A stretch of DNA of 64,000 nt from Wuchereria bancrofti (Eukaryota; Nematoda; Chromadorea; Rhabditida; Onchocercidae), in NCBI GenBank assembly GCA_005281725.1, contig SSBO01000008.1, positions 248,001-312,000 on the forward strand, given 5' to 3'. Positions 36,373 through 48,871 of the stretch are shown piece by piece. Positions within the stretch are counted from its first letter, which is position 1; each line of letters starts with the position of its first letter. Position numbers and translations under genes: made by a program. The notes beneath the pieces are model-generated. The model saw only the letters and a program-made list of their open reading frames with translations. It ran no database searches and was not told the DNA's origin.

Positions 36373-38243
36373 CCATAACTGCATGCAGTACGGTGAATTT
36401 CTTGAGTTCATTTGAAAGGAACAGTAATATCACTTATTATTATTTGTTATTATCACTATTAATTATTAACAGCATTGTTATTAGCAAGAAGAAAAGTACA
36501 AAGGAGAATTAGTGGAAATATCTCGCTGCTTTTAAATATATCTGGTACTCCGAACAGTTCTCATACTTAGATCGCCGGAGAATATTGATTCTCCTCAAAT
36601 TTATTTAAATTCGACGAATCAGTTTTGAATATCGCAGAATTAACTATCCTTCACTTGACTGTTTCTACCAAAATGATGTTTGATGAACCGGCTGGGATCC
36701 ATGCAAGAGAAGATAATAATTATAAGATATTTCCGAACTCACTGAATCTCATAAATCCATAAATGATTGCATGCAGTTCAATCCAAATTCAAGGAATATG
36801 GCTAGCTCACGTTAGCGTGACGGCAAACCGGATGTGTGTTTTACTACTGATTTAAGAATTTAGTTTTCTGAAAATTTCGTGACACATTGACTAAATGACA
36901 TACCCAAAAGGCTTAAAAAGTGGAAATCAGTATTTGCGACAAATGACTTGCCGGCATCATATGGATGATTAATTCTAGCATATATATGTACTTAAACTGG
37001 AAGTACTGTGTAATGAGAGAATGTAGTCGTTCAAGAATCAAGAAGGATACACCAAACGGAAGGGATGACGCACCAAACCTGATAAAAAAGTGTTCTAGAG
37101 TTCACGACAGCAGTACTGGAAATTCAATCAATTTAATTACAGCATAACAGAATTTCATCTCTCTCTCAACAATGAAATAAAGCTCACCGCACTGCCCTTA
37201 GTTTCTGAATGCTTTTGCAAATCCCTTAAGTACTGAAAAAGTATTGGAAAAAGGGCATTAACAGACAAAGCCATTGCCTCTATTTCGGACCTTCTACCTT
37301 TACCTAGTATTTTTTAATTTCGATCTGCAAAATTACTTCTGTATTTCCCCTGCTCACTGATGCGTAAACACTGATGTTTATTAAATTCTTTCTTCTCTGA
37401 AGTGCATTATCATCATCCAGAAAAACATCCATATGTTATGCCCAAGATTTCTAATATTTGGGATGTTCGACGTTGTCGTACAGTATACATCTCACACCTA
37501 ATCAAATCGTTAAATAATTGCTAAGAAGACTTAACTTCAAATTCACGAACGAAATTTTAAGTGACGCTAACCAAGAGCGAAATAACAAGAAACCGAAAAT
37601 TATTGATCACAGATCATTTCCACAACAAATGAATCAACTCCATATGAAATAAGTTACATGCAATTTTCTTATTCCATTATTGAAAATTTGAAATTGAAAC
37701 TTCAAGAAAATAACTGGCGCTTATAATCTGCCTCTTCATGCTAAGCAGCTAATGGACCACTTCCACTACGTCCAGTTTTCTTCATTTTCGACACCACGAT
37801 TTCATGAATATATACGCCTATGTGCTTAAATAACGAGCCATTTAAAGTTAGTTATAAATTACTAGTTTGCTAATCAGAAAGTTCCGGCAAGTAAGCTGAA
37901 AATGCTTATCAACACAATCTTTAATTCAGCATCGCTTAACTTTTGATCTGACATTTTCACTAAACAAGCCCCAAAATTTTTGTTTCGAAATAAGCCAAAG
38001 TTAAGTTAAACGTTATGATGAAGCAACTTTCTTCATTTAGCAACTTATCAATATAAATTTTATATTAACTTCGAGCAGAGAAAGAAAAAATTAGGTCTAA
38101 AAAAATGGATAAAAAACAAAACATGAATGACAAAAGCATATGTATGCATTACAAACATATAATTCAACACACTGCTCAGCTATAATCTTGCATTCTATAA
38201 AGCAAAATTGATAACATATTTCTATCAATCTAAAAAACACAGA

Positions 38244-38912
38244 CTACAGTGATTGTAGTTCAGTATTCAATTCTTTTGATCCCACTGATATTTCCTGATC
38301 ACTGTTGATATTTTCACCAATTATATATTTATCAGCAACCTCTTCTATCAAATGCTTTCGTTTCCTTTTCCGCATAGGTTCCTTGATTTGGAACCCAACC
38401 GGTAAAGTCTGTTGCCCTCCATCTCCGCCAAGCTCAGAATCACTATCACTTATTACTGTGCGACTATCTTCCACTACAGTAGTAATATCCATTACTATTT
38501 GGGGTTGCTTTGTCTTAATCTGAAATTTCACTTCAATTAATTACTTAGTACAAGATGTTGATAGTTTCTTTGCTGCACTTATTCATTAAACGTCCAATTT
38601 CGTAGAAATTTTCAGTTTTATTTACCACATAAAAATCGGATTGGATTAATAATTCATAATGGTCTAGAAAAGATTAAGCTACGATAATTACTTCTGGTTC
38701 TTCATCCGATTCGGTGGATGAGGAAGTATCGTTTTCATCTTCCACAGCAATTATTTTGATATCGCATTTCGTGGCACTATTCAAACTGCTATTTGCAGTT
38801 GCAATTTCAGGCAGAAATTTCCGCAGTCGATTCAACAGAGCTGTAGGCTTTTCGGGCCGATTTAAATCCAAGATTCTTGTCAAATCCATGAAAAAGCGCT
38901 TTTTCAAGTTAG
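38244..38912 (-). CDS. 3' end of an unrecognised acidic/basic nuclear-type protein
   Basis: Two minus-strand exons join in phase: 38912-38692 (acceptor TTTTTTCAG, donor GAA|GTAATT) and 38519-38244 (acceptor GAAATTTCAG, stop TGA). Together they encode about 165 residues. The first exon reads KKRFFMDLTRILDLNRPEKP, a probably folded stretch, and then an acidic serine run (EDENDTSSSTESDEEPE). The second has another acidic patch (VISDSDSELGGDGG), a strong nuclear-localisation-like cluster (MRKRKRKHL) and an acidic tail. This composition suggests a chromatin or nucleolar protein, which is inference. The exon begins in phase 1, so upstream exons must exist. A frame at about 39059-38990 (FKLLNDDYATGLITYLLCKL) may be one, but its join is out of phase, so I do not include it. 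Confidence 0.6.
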
Positions 38913-38999
38913 CTGAAAAAACACTTCAGGTTAGCCTCATCTATACACGCGGACTGCATCCTGCAGTTCAATGCAACACATCTAGTTTGCAAAGCAGAT

Positions 39000-40966
39000 A
39001 AGTTATCAGTCCCGTTGCATAATCATCATTTAAAAGTTTGAACTTGAAAAAAAAAATAAAAAAGCGTAGTAAATATTCCAATTGTCGCCTTACAAATGAA
39101 AAGATTAAAATTCAAAAGTCATTTCTACTCTTCGTTTCCGGGATACAATGACAACAAAGTGAGATTAACCACTAAATTCATCCCTCAACTCCCCACGACA
39201 ATGCACCACTCAGCAAGACCAATCCGAAAATCTGGGAACTTAACTGGACAACCTCCATTGCAGGGGAGACGAAAAATAAGTTGCAAAAATGGAGTGACTC
39301 AGACGGATAGAAAACAATGGGGGGTTGGACAGACAGTACGAGCATTGTAGTTGTAGCAGAGAATAATAATATTCCTAGACATTGTGATATCAAACAGCAA
39401 AAAGGGTACACATGACGAGAAAAGAAACACTTTGTGGGAAATAGCATTTGTCAAAATCACTCAAAATTGGGTATGGTGTCGAGTAGCGAAAATACTTCTT
39501 GTAGGTCGATTCTTACGATGTTGGGGCTGTTGTGCAAATACTGATCCCAAGTGGAATTGCGGATTATTAAGTTGGTGGGGAAGTAAATGCATTGTGTTTT
39601 TTTTTGCACCAGTTGAGATGACTGGTATACGCTCTAGCATTCCTTACCTTTTCAATTTCATTTTGAAATAAAATTGAGAAAACAGTGTTAAGAAGAAGAA
39701 GAAGCTATTTCCTTATTTGAATTCAATAGCGAATTCGGCTTAGCATCTTTTAACCACTCATTACTCAAAAAGTTTTGTGAAAGAATCGAAAACTCTAAAG
39801 ATGAGAAGCGTACTGATCGGTCACTGCGAGTTCACAACCATCACTGGCATCAACGATCAAATCTGATCCTCAAATAAACTATTCGAGAAGATAACGAAAA
39901 GCCCTGTACATTCGTCCTTTTCTCCATATATGCCTGACTACCTCAAGCATTTGACAACTTTGTTTACGAACGAGTAAGATGCTGGCAATGCTTGACGAGA
40001 ATTCGTGGAATCACAAATTTAGGACGAAAATAAACTTATTTCTCGTTGGCAAAAATATAGTGATTGATTATCATGGCCCTTACTTTAATTAATAAGGACA
40101 TATTTTGACGTACTTCTAATGAGTTAGAATTCACATGCGCACGTCTATCTCTTCACCAATCTAATAACTTTCCATTACTTCAAAAATCTTTTCAGTCTCT
40201 GTTTTTGAATTAGATACATAACCTATCTGTCGTTGCTTTCACTTTCTGACATCTCAAAAATGGATTATACTTTTCTCAACCACAGCCCTCGTATAGTGTT
40301 TAATAAATATTTTCATGTAACGTTCCCTGTCTGCTATGGTACTAATGGCAATGGCAATGTATTTATTTTCAGGTGGTGTAAATCTGTCATCACGGTTCGT
40401 AAATCGTTAAAAACATTCCTTTCTTCCTCATTTGTTTCAACCTTGCAGTCTTACAGTTCAAATTTTCTTATTTTATCTTTTCAGCTAGTACTTCTTATAC
40501 AGTAGGTTTGTTATTCCTTAGATACTATTGTTTTGAAGGACGTTTATTATCTCAACTTACAAAGTGGATCTTATTCACCTTACATTTTCAGTCACTATCT
40601 TTAGTATAATCCTTCAAATCGAATTTGATCAATTTATTTTATCAACCATTACTAGTCCCATTAAAGCATTTAATTGTTGTTTTTAGTGTTATATTTATGA
40701 GCATTGTACAGCTTTAATCTTATCAGCTTAAGCCCAAGCTTAATCGTTTTCACTCCATATCATATTCTTATCATATTGCTCATGCTAGCTATCCGATATA
40801 TATGAGATCGAATAAATAATGTCTGACTAAAGTAAATACTTCATTAGCATGATCTGTTTGTGCAGAATACTAGCCAATATGTCGTGGGAATATTTCTAAG
40901 CAAAAAACATGATATTTCGTTCATCAAAGTTTTCGTTCATAGCACTCTACTGAAAAGTTTTACAGC
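39000..40966. other. Region between the acidic-protein gene and PTCD3
   Basis: Apart from the possible mariner end at 39567, no supported feature. Upstream exons of the minus-strand gene may lie in the left part. Both neighbours are transcribed away from here, so both promoters should be in it. Confidence 0.4.
39567..39600 (+). mobile_element. Possible solitary mariner terminal inverted repeat
   Basis: Directly after a TA dinucleotide lies TTAAGTTGGTGGGGAAGTAA followed by a T-rich run and GCACC. This closely resembles the start of irritans-type mariner ends (TTAGGTTGGTGCAAAAGTAA as I recall them). I found no opposing copy and no transposase remains, so it would be a relic or a MITE end. Chance is possible. 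Confidence 0.35.
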
Positions 40967-43900
40967 ATGTTTCGATCATTAAACAAATGGCAGAAATTGA
41001 GTACATCCATGTCATTCCAAAACTTATTATCCACCATTGCAAGTAAATCGGAGAATTCACTGATTGCCAAAGAATTACCGAGCACAGTGGATGAAATTGG
41101 TATACCGCATGCTATTAAGGTGATTTTTTTCCTCTTCCGCTTCCATGAAGGTTATCATTGTTGTGGTTAGAGTATCATTTTCATAACGATTTAATGAATA
41201 GGAGTTTGACATCTCTTTCACCGGTAATCCTATCTTGGATCAGAGTCGGTGAAGTATTTTTCTTAATATATGTAAGGTTCGCAATAAGGTTTTGAGTCGG
41301 TGAAGTATTTTTCTTAATATATGTAAGGTTCGCAATAAGGTTTTGAGTCGGTGAAGTATTTTTCTTAATATATGTAAGGTTCGCAATAAGGTTTTCAATT
41401 GACGTGCTGTTATTCGTTTCATCTCTATTATTTGCATACGTTTTCCTAACTCCTTTCGCATTGCATTCGATATTTCCAGTACTGAAATAACTGCCTACCG
41501 ATTGGTGGTTAAATCTATAAATCCTTGTATTTTATGATGGTTATTTCCTGATACGGCAGTAGAAATTGATCGAATCATCTTTTTTTCAGTTGAACTTATT
41601 TATTGTTTATTGTTTTCTGAACTTTTCAATTGATGGGAATGCGTAATGAAAGTGTGAATGAAGGGTATGGTTTAGGCATACCCGATTTTGAAGAAATTAT
41701 TAAAATTTAGGATAAAACGATCGAAATTTTGAGAGCGTAGGAGAGTTCATCTGATGTGAAGTATGGGCCTAGATATAGATAATTTGTTCAAGCAAAATTA
41801 CGCTTATTTATGTGAAGACCTTATATAACGGTAAAGTAAAGGCAGTTTTTTTATTTACTTATCAAAAAGCTTTTTTATTATCGAAAATTTTTACTTATCA
41901 AGAATTTATTTACTCCCGACATTTGTTGAGTCAATTAATTAAATGTCCAGTATTTTACATTATTATTTTCGAGACAGGGATAATTTTAGCGCAGTCCAAC
42001 GGATTTGCTTCGTGCATTAGCGGATACAGTTGATGTTGATCCGACGGCCCCTCATTTTGCCCTTATCGATGATCCGTTAACAATTCCTACAGATTCACAG
42101 CGCGATTTATATTTTGTTGCCAAAGTATGATATATTTTAGTTAATTTTCTCTTATTTCATTTTCCAATGAAAGTATAAACCAATTAAAAACTCTTCCTGA
42201 TTGTCTGACATGAATGTACATTTTATCCACTCTATCATACAAGGAGGAATTAGTGTTTCGGATTGTATTCATCTTTGTAATGGTAGAAGAATATATCAAA
42301 GCTTAATGGACTATAACATTACAACATTATTTCGTAGTGGATCTATTGAAAGATTTGATAAATGAGAATTATTCTAAATACAAAAATGTAACAACACTTT
42401 TGCAGGAAATTGGACGTCGTGCAGCTCAGCAACTTGCTCAGGAGTGGCCAACGTTATTCATGTATGATACAGATGTACCACGTATTCAAGCTTATCGACC
42501 GCAGAAACCACTTGATCCCTCTGAGATTGCACCTACTGTTGAGAATTTACAAAAACTGATTGCAACCAAAGAGGTGGTCGGTGCAAACCAGTTATGTGAT
42601 AAATTGGCTACTGAAAATATAGCAGTACCTCGAGAAATATTGGTCGGTTATATCGCAATTATTGATTTCTTAAGCAATTTTCTTTATAAATATTGATTGC
42701 TAAAAAACAAATCATTTAAATTACTGATAGTTTTACATTGAATCATTCAATGAACAGCTCAATAATTGGCAATGTCAATATGAGAATATCTTTAAAAAGT
42801 AGGGAATGAATAATTTCGAACGTTATTGTGTGTTTTATTTTTGTTTTTTTTTTAGAGTTTATTTCAGGTTGATCTATTTCGCTTGTTGGTTTACTATAAT
42901 GGTAGGCAAATCCCAGTGGCTGAAATACCGTGGCATGGATGGCGAAATTATGGTTGTCAAGTGGAACAAGAACCAGAAACATGGGATAGTGTGAGCTTCT
43001 TAAGAATTTAGTTGGAATTTGGTAAAATGTGAAAAGGGAATTTCAAAATAAGACCTTTTTAATGATAATAAACACTGCGTGATATGTGTTAATGTCACTA
43101 GTATTATTTTTCATTACTGTTGGTATTTTTTGATTATTATTTCACCGAAACCCTACTTGATCTATCCACCGCGACACAACAGTTTCGGCAGCAAAGAGGA
43201 TATTTACCGTTTATTAATTACTTAAGACCAGATATTGTAAATGCTGAAGCATCTATGAATTGGAGCAATGGTGTAGTAATAGTTCTCTCTGAATATTGAT
43301 AGCCGATTGTATTTGTAGGAGGGATGAGAATTGTGGCTAATATCATTGTCAAGAAATGTATTGTTCTAAAATAACTGAACTGTTATCTTGATGACCAACA
43401 AATACCTATAGTAGGATTGCTTCATATTCATTAAATTCATGAATCTAAATTCATTATTTGATAAATTTCCTGTTTCTCAGGGAGAAGAGAGTGATGTAAA
43501 TCATGATTTATTTATAATTAATTTCATCAGGGCGGTGCAGCTGATCTTTTATTCGAAGAACTTGAAAAAGATGAAGAAATTTATTCTGTAATGATAGCTG
43601 GATTGTGTAAATATCGTAATGCTGAATGTATCACACGCGCATTGGAAATTTATAAGGTAGAAATTGTTAACTATTTTATAATCATTCAGCTGTGTTGTCA
43701 GCGATTGTTTGGATTCTTTAGAACATCGGATATTTAAGGAAATGCGTGAAAAAGATTTTGTTCCAACAGTTGAGGCATACTACGGTTTAATTACAATTGC
43801 GAAGACTTGGCAAGAAGCGATATTTTATTTGAAAGATATGGCACAAAAAAGTGTAAAACCGAATATTCGAATTTTCAATGTTTTGATCGAAAAATCTACA

Positions 43901-46369
43901 TCAGTGGTGAGTTTGATTTATAGAAATGAACTGCTGCTTTATGTGTACTGATTCTTTTTTTTATTAGTGGTATTAGTGGTCTAATTTAATGCACTAGGTT
44001 TTAACTTATTTTCCATCTATCCACTTATGTGGTTTTTTGACTGATTTATTTAATCTGTGGTTTCAAAAGATGTGTTTTGATTGTTAAAGTAAAAGAATTG
44101 TAGCAACTTCATGATCAGTTTAATACAGCAATCAAAATATTGAATGAAGCAACGACTGTGGGATGTAAGCCAAGCTTACGTACGTATTCGTTGCTGATGA
44201 AAAGTTGTTTAAAGCAGAGGAACATTAGCAAGGTAAGTCTTTTTGTATGGAACTATTTACTATTTCGGAATTTGACAGAGTTCATAATGTTTTTGTTTCC
44301 CTCAATTTTTAAAAATGTTGAGTTATTTTCTTTGTAGTCTGTCTGCTTAGCGCATCTAATACATATTCTGGCGGAACTTGAGCAAAGTAAAGCAATTGAA
44401 CTGTTCGAAAAAGGTGATGAAGAATTTTTCATCAGTGCAATGGATTTTGCACTTCAGACGAGGAATATTGCAGTTGCGGAAAGAATATTAGCTCTTTATC
44501 GTTCACCAAATAATCATGTTCGCTTACCGGCCTTTCTGGGTGAAGCTGAGTACGTTTTATTCGTAAATTTAATTTTTTATTCATTTTCACTTATTGTTTG
44601 CATCTCGAGGTTTCAACCAGTCTTTTGATTAAAGTAAGTGATGAATTCTTGAATAACTCCTTTTCGGCATGCAGCATGCAGCAAACAACAGCAAACTGCA
44701 GTGGCTGGATAATACCGAGTACCTGTTAAATGTTTGGGATGACGGTCTTCACAAGAGAGAATTGTGTGTTAGATTATGCTTTTTTATCTAATCTTCCAGC
44801 ACATTTCCGCAGTACATTATTATTTTTCAAGATTTTATGGATTATACCTGCGCATTGTGATTAGTCAGTTATCTTTGCAAGAGCTTGAAAAGCAATATAT
44901 GTCACTGGTTCCACGAGCTGTTCCACTGTCTAACAATTTGGCGATGATCATGCTTCGAAGACTGCAGGTTTGATAGAATAATCTCGGATTAAAACTATTT
45001 TTTAGATTTTTTAGTTTTTATCAGACCGTCAAATTATTCCAAATGATCATTGAATTTTTAAATTCTTTCATCCAAAATTTAAAATAAATTTAGAGTGAAA
45101 AATTTTTGTTTTTACTTGCGAAGCATACTGAATCTGGCAATTGTATTCAGACCGAAAAGAACGTACCATGGTTATTCTCTCGTAGATTGATTGAAGATTT
45201 TATTACGAGTCGACATATTTTACGACCGCATCTAAATCAACAATTGCGCTTTTATTTGCTTAATATGGATTTAAAGGTATGTATATGTGTGTGTGTGTGT
45301 GTGTGTGTCCTGCTTCATTATGATATTTATTCAAACTGGGTCATGAATTATGCTTAAATAGTTTTCTTACTGTTTGAATTGTTCAGTTAGATCTGTCAGG
45401 AATGTCCTGTAGTCACTGAGTAGTTCTGGAAGTCTCAGCCTTTAAAATTCGATCTTATTGTTCCCCGGAAAAAATTACACGCTTCAAATTTCAACACCAG
45501 GAACATAGTTTCATTGGAATAACAAATGCTATTTGTGCTGTTATTTATGTAAATTTATTTGTTTCATATGTTTTCAGATTATGACTATGGAACAGAGAGA
45601 AGAGCTCCGCGATTTAGTTGTCAAAATTGTTGATATTTCTGTGGAAATAAGCCGGTTTTCGGAAGTAAAGTATTTGCAAAAGACCCAGAAGAAATTGGAG
45701 TCTGATTTTGTAAGTTTTACTTTCTTGAAGGAATGGAAATTTGCTTTCTTTTTTTTTTCTAAGATTTAAATTTCAATTCAACCGTTCAAGTTTGGCTTTA
45801 AGTTTAAGTTTGTTTTCTGGTGTTTGAATGTTAACAGCGATCAGAGCACTAGTTTAGGAGATAATGTCGGAAATCTCCTACTTTTAATGGGAACAGTCCA
45901 ACACTTTTATCTATAACAGATAGCAGATATGTCGTTGATGATGATGAAGCTGGATGAGAGGGAACGTGCATGGAAATTCTTAGCTCTGTTGTTAAATGAA
46001 GAAGCGAAGCAAGGTGAAGCTGCAACAGTTAGCAATGAAAGTATGTGTGTTTAAAATTTGTTTTTAACAATTTTTATATTCATTACACCAAATAAAATTC
46101 ATTCCTGATTTGTTATCCTAATTTTTTGATTTTACCGATTTTGATATTTTTCCACTTCAGGATCTCCGAATTGCGAAACTTTGAATTCACTGATGCAAGA
46201 AGCACTGAATGAAGGCAACTGGTATAATGCAAGCTGTTGTTTGCAAATTATGGCACTCTATTCACTGTCAGAAAATTTGAAGTCGGAGGTGGACCGTATC
46301 AGTAAGCATTGCAACATAACGTCGATACAGAGGAAGATTTTAGAAAACTTTGCTGAATTAAGAAATTAG
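40967..46369 (+). CDS. PTCD3: PTCD3 / mitochondrial small-subunit ribosomal protein mS39 (PPR protein)
   Basis: Fourteen exons: 40967-41119, 41990-42124, 42406-42642, 42868-42990, 43183-43272, 43531-43656, 43739-43906, 44104-44232, 44338-~44555, 44800-44967, 45094-45276, 45578-45709, 45920-46040 and 46161-46369; about 730 aa. The N-terminus (MFRSLNKWQKLSTSM) is a mitochondrial targeting type. Exon 2 reads RSPTDLLRALADTVDVDPTA, the hallmark N-terminal block of PTCD3. Later parts align with the human protein, e.g. DLFRLLVYYNG, YSVMIAGLCKYRNAE, ITRALEIYKEMREKD and KPSLRTYSLLMKSCL, which are PPR helices. It acts in the mitochondrial 28S subunit, needed for mitochondrial translation. TTTTACAG five bases before the ATG is a trans-splice-type acceptor. 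The exon 9 to 10 join is uncertain: GA|GTACGT would break the frame and TAC|GTTTTA keeps it. The starts of exons 4 and 5 have alternatives. Confidence 0.92.
41243..41395. repeat. Three 51-bp tandem repeats in PTCD3 intron 1
   Basis: Units start GAGTCGGTGAAG at 41243, 41294 and 41345 and end at the last GGTTTT, identical as far as read. Because 51 is a multiple of three, the minus strand shows a repeated open frame; this is a side effect. Confidence 0.95.
45286..45308. repeat. (GT)n in PTCD3 intron
   Basis: About eleven GT dinucleotides just after the donor of exon 11. Confidence 0.9.
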
Positions 46370-48567
46370 AAATGCATTAAGCGTTGCATAATAGGTGTTA
46401 GACGTTGTGAAACTTGTGCTATCATACTTTTATAGTCCTAATTAGTCAGAATGCTCGTTTATGTAATTACATTATGCGGGAATGGCGTAACTGCATATCC
46501 CATTCATCTGTAAATTGGATTCCTCAATGAGACTATGATATCACATGCTAGGACATCTTCATTTAATCGATATGCTGATTGTACTCTTATTAGTTGTGAT
46601 CTTGACAAAACTGTGAATCCAGATGTCAGCCGGATTATAACAATAATAATAATGAAAATGGTATGATAATAATAACCGATGACGACGCTGTTAATAATTG
46701 TCATTTTACCACATTTTTAATTTTGTTAAGTGTTTATAACACAGTTGCAGACATCTAAAGAGATTTCGTAGAGAACAGTTTGTTCAATTTGGTTACTTTA
46801 TCTGTTGTCATCACTAACTGATGACATTTGTTATTATATATAAATGTATGATTTGGTATCCTGGGTGACTCTATCTGGCTAGTCATGGTATGAATTTGAG
46901 AAAGAAACCAGCCTAAGTTGATGAGATTTCCAATTTTTTTAACTTTGTAACTGTTTTTAAACTCCTTATGATTATAGCTCTTGGTTACTAGTTTTTTTTT
47001 TTTTTTTTTTTCTTTCCTTGAGATAACAGATGTCGGAAGTTATTTTTAATTCAATCAGATTAAAAAATATATTGTGGATTTTTTTATTAGTTTGGTTATA
47101 TTTTGTTATACGTCCATATTTGCAGTTGATTCAAGAAATGTTTTTGCTTATTTTTAGGGTTTTATTTGGTACGATCATCTTTGATAACGTCTTGTACAGT
47201 GTTGATTAAGAGAAAATTCTTTCTGTACTAATGATGCAAAATTGAGAAATATAAATGTTCTGCTGGTAACACCTTGAAAAGGTCCTCTACTGCTCGAAGT
47301 TTAAACAAAAAAAATTACAAAGATCAAAAGTAAAGAATTATTTTGGAAGAAATTACAAAGTGCTTGTGACAGATAGGGAAATTAAGACCAAAAGAAACAT
47401 TGGAAATATCGGGAGTGTTTTTGACAGGACAAATCTAGAAAACTTTTCTCAAAAAACAAAATCAGAAAGCTTCTTATCACAATCATTCTTTATACATTGG
47501 GTGGGACTCGTTTATTGGGAGAAATAGAAATGGTAGTCATATATAGCATTATAAAGGCTTTCTTTAAACGGTTAACAGGAATAGGATTTGCTATGAATTC
47601 AGCAATAGCTGTATGGATGGATCCCTGTTTATGTGAGCATACCTGTTCACCTATGCGTTTGCTTTTTGCAGATAAGTAAGTAGAGAGGATTTGGATTTTT
47701 ATAGGTAAATTGGTTGTCAGTGTAAGTAAGTGTTCAACTTTATCGTTAATCACTTTTCCACATTGCATTTTAAAGCTGGTACCTTTCCGTTCGATGATCA
47801 TAGACAACAGCTGCTTAAAAAACGAAATTATCTGATTTGTTATGCTGATATGATAATGAAAATATTATTCTCAATTCAGGTATTATATTCACATAAATCA
47901 CTGGGGAAAAAATTTATGTGGGATTATTTTTCTTACCGTTAAGCACTACTTGTACTTATGTATGTATATACGCCTAAATTGTTTCGAGAACGGAATCGAG
48001 AGAGTGGTATAAGTTGACTTATGCAGAAATTTTATATCATAATAATTATTTTTTTTTTTATATCAATAATTATTGCTCGAAGCATTCAATGCAATGACTC
48101 TCTTAATGGGGATTTTTTTCCAGTTTTTTATGTGCAAGCATTACGATCCCGGATGTTGTATCACAATGTCAACCGTTTAATCATCCACTTTCATTCAGTA
48201 ATTAATTAATTAAGCTCTCAGGAAATGGTTTGTTTATTAAAAATACAAGGCTATTACAATGTTGAGAAGTTGAAGAAAGGTTGTCCTTTTCTTCCGCTAA
48301 AATTGCTTTGAAAGATGAGATTTATTGTGAAAAGGAAGACTTCTCCTTTGTCAACGAGGAGGATGACATTTTGGACCAGTGAGACTCACAAATGCTTATT
48401 CTCGTGAATCTCAGACGATCAGTGAAGTGTGTATTTGGTGAGAAATTTTATTGTATTAATGCTTCAGTAAAATTAGTAGTAATTAAATGGTCTGACATCA
48501 GTGATTGCTAACTTTTTCTTGTTCTCAGTTTTCTTCTTTTTTAATGGCTGCATTTCTAGTTATCTTG

Positions 48568-48570
<3 letters not shown>

Positions 48571-48605
<35 letters not shown>

Positions 48606-48606
48606 A
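48571..48606. repeat. (CTG)n trinucleotide repeat
   Basis: Eleven to twelve CTG triplets, flanked by GCTACTGCTG variants. Confidence 0.9.
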
Positions 48607-48848
48607 CTGCTGTCGTAAGTACTACTTAAATTGATTCATGTGATCATATTTTTTGGAAATGGTAAACCCTTTGTTGAAATATCTTACAGCAGCTCACTGT
48701 TGAGTGGAAAAATTTTCTATTTTATTTGGAATGCAGCATTTTTCTTGAAATGCGAGTAAAATGAGACGTAATTTAAATTCAATGGACAAATGATATTTTG
48801 AAATGAATGGAATGGCAATATCAAATGAGAGTGATTATTTATGAAAAT

Positions 48849-48871
48849 GCAGCAGCAGCAGCAGCAGCAGC
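48849..48871. repeat. (CAG)n trinucleotide repeat
   Basis: Seven CAG/GCA triplets, complementary to the CTG run about 240 bp upstream. Confidence 0.9.

Larger units (their letters stand above)
30292..38243. other. Long intergenic region, low complexity, no supported gene
   Basis: About 8 kb without a splice-supported exon. It holds degenerate TAGCAG repeats (30417-30474), CAA/ACA-rich repeats (31565-31655), a (CCCAT)n run (32598-32640), a doubled 17-mer TGTAGATGGAACAG near 32808-32840 and GCAT repeats (36356-36372). The plus-strand frame at 32400-32585 (contains PEPDWVSISEFLHKK) has coding-like codon use but no splice signals I trust; it could be an isolated exon or chance. The upstream control region of the GPCR should be at the left end. 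Confidence 0.45.

Noticed and set aside
41240..41461. Repeat-rich minus-strand frame in PTCD3 intron 1
   Set aside because: Produced by 51-bp tandem repeats whose length is divisible by three.
47490..47807. Both strands open; considered a transferred bacterial endosymbiont fragment
   Set aside because: No bacterial family could be recognised in any frame, and nothing in the flanks marks an insertion. A search against Wolbachia genomes would decide.
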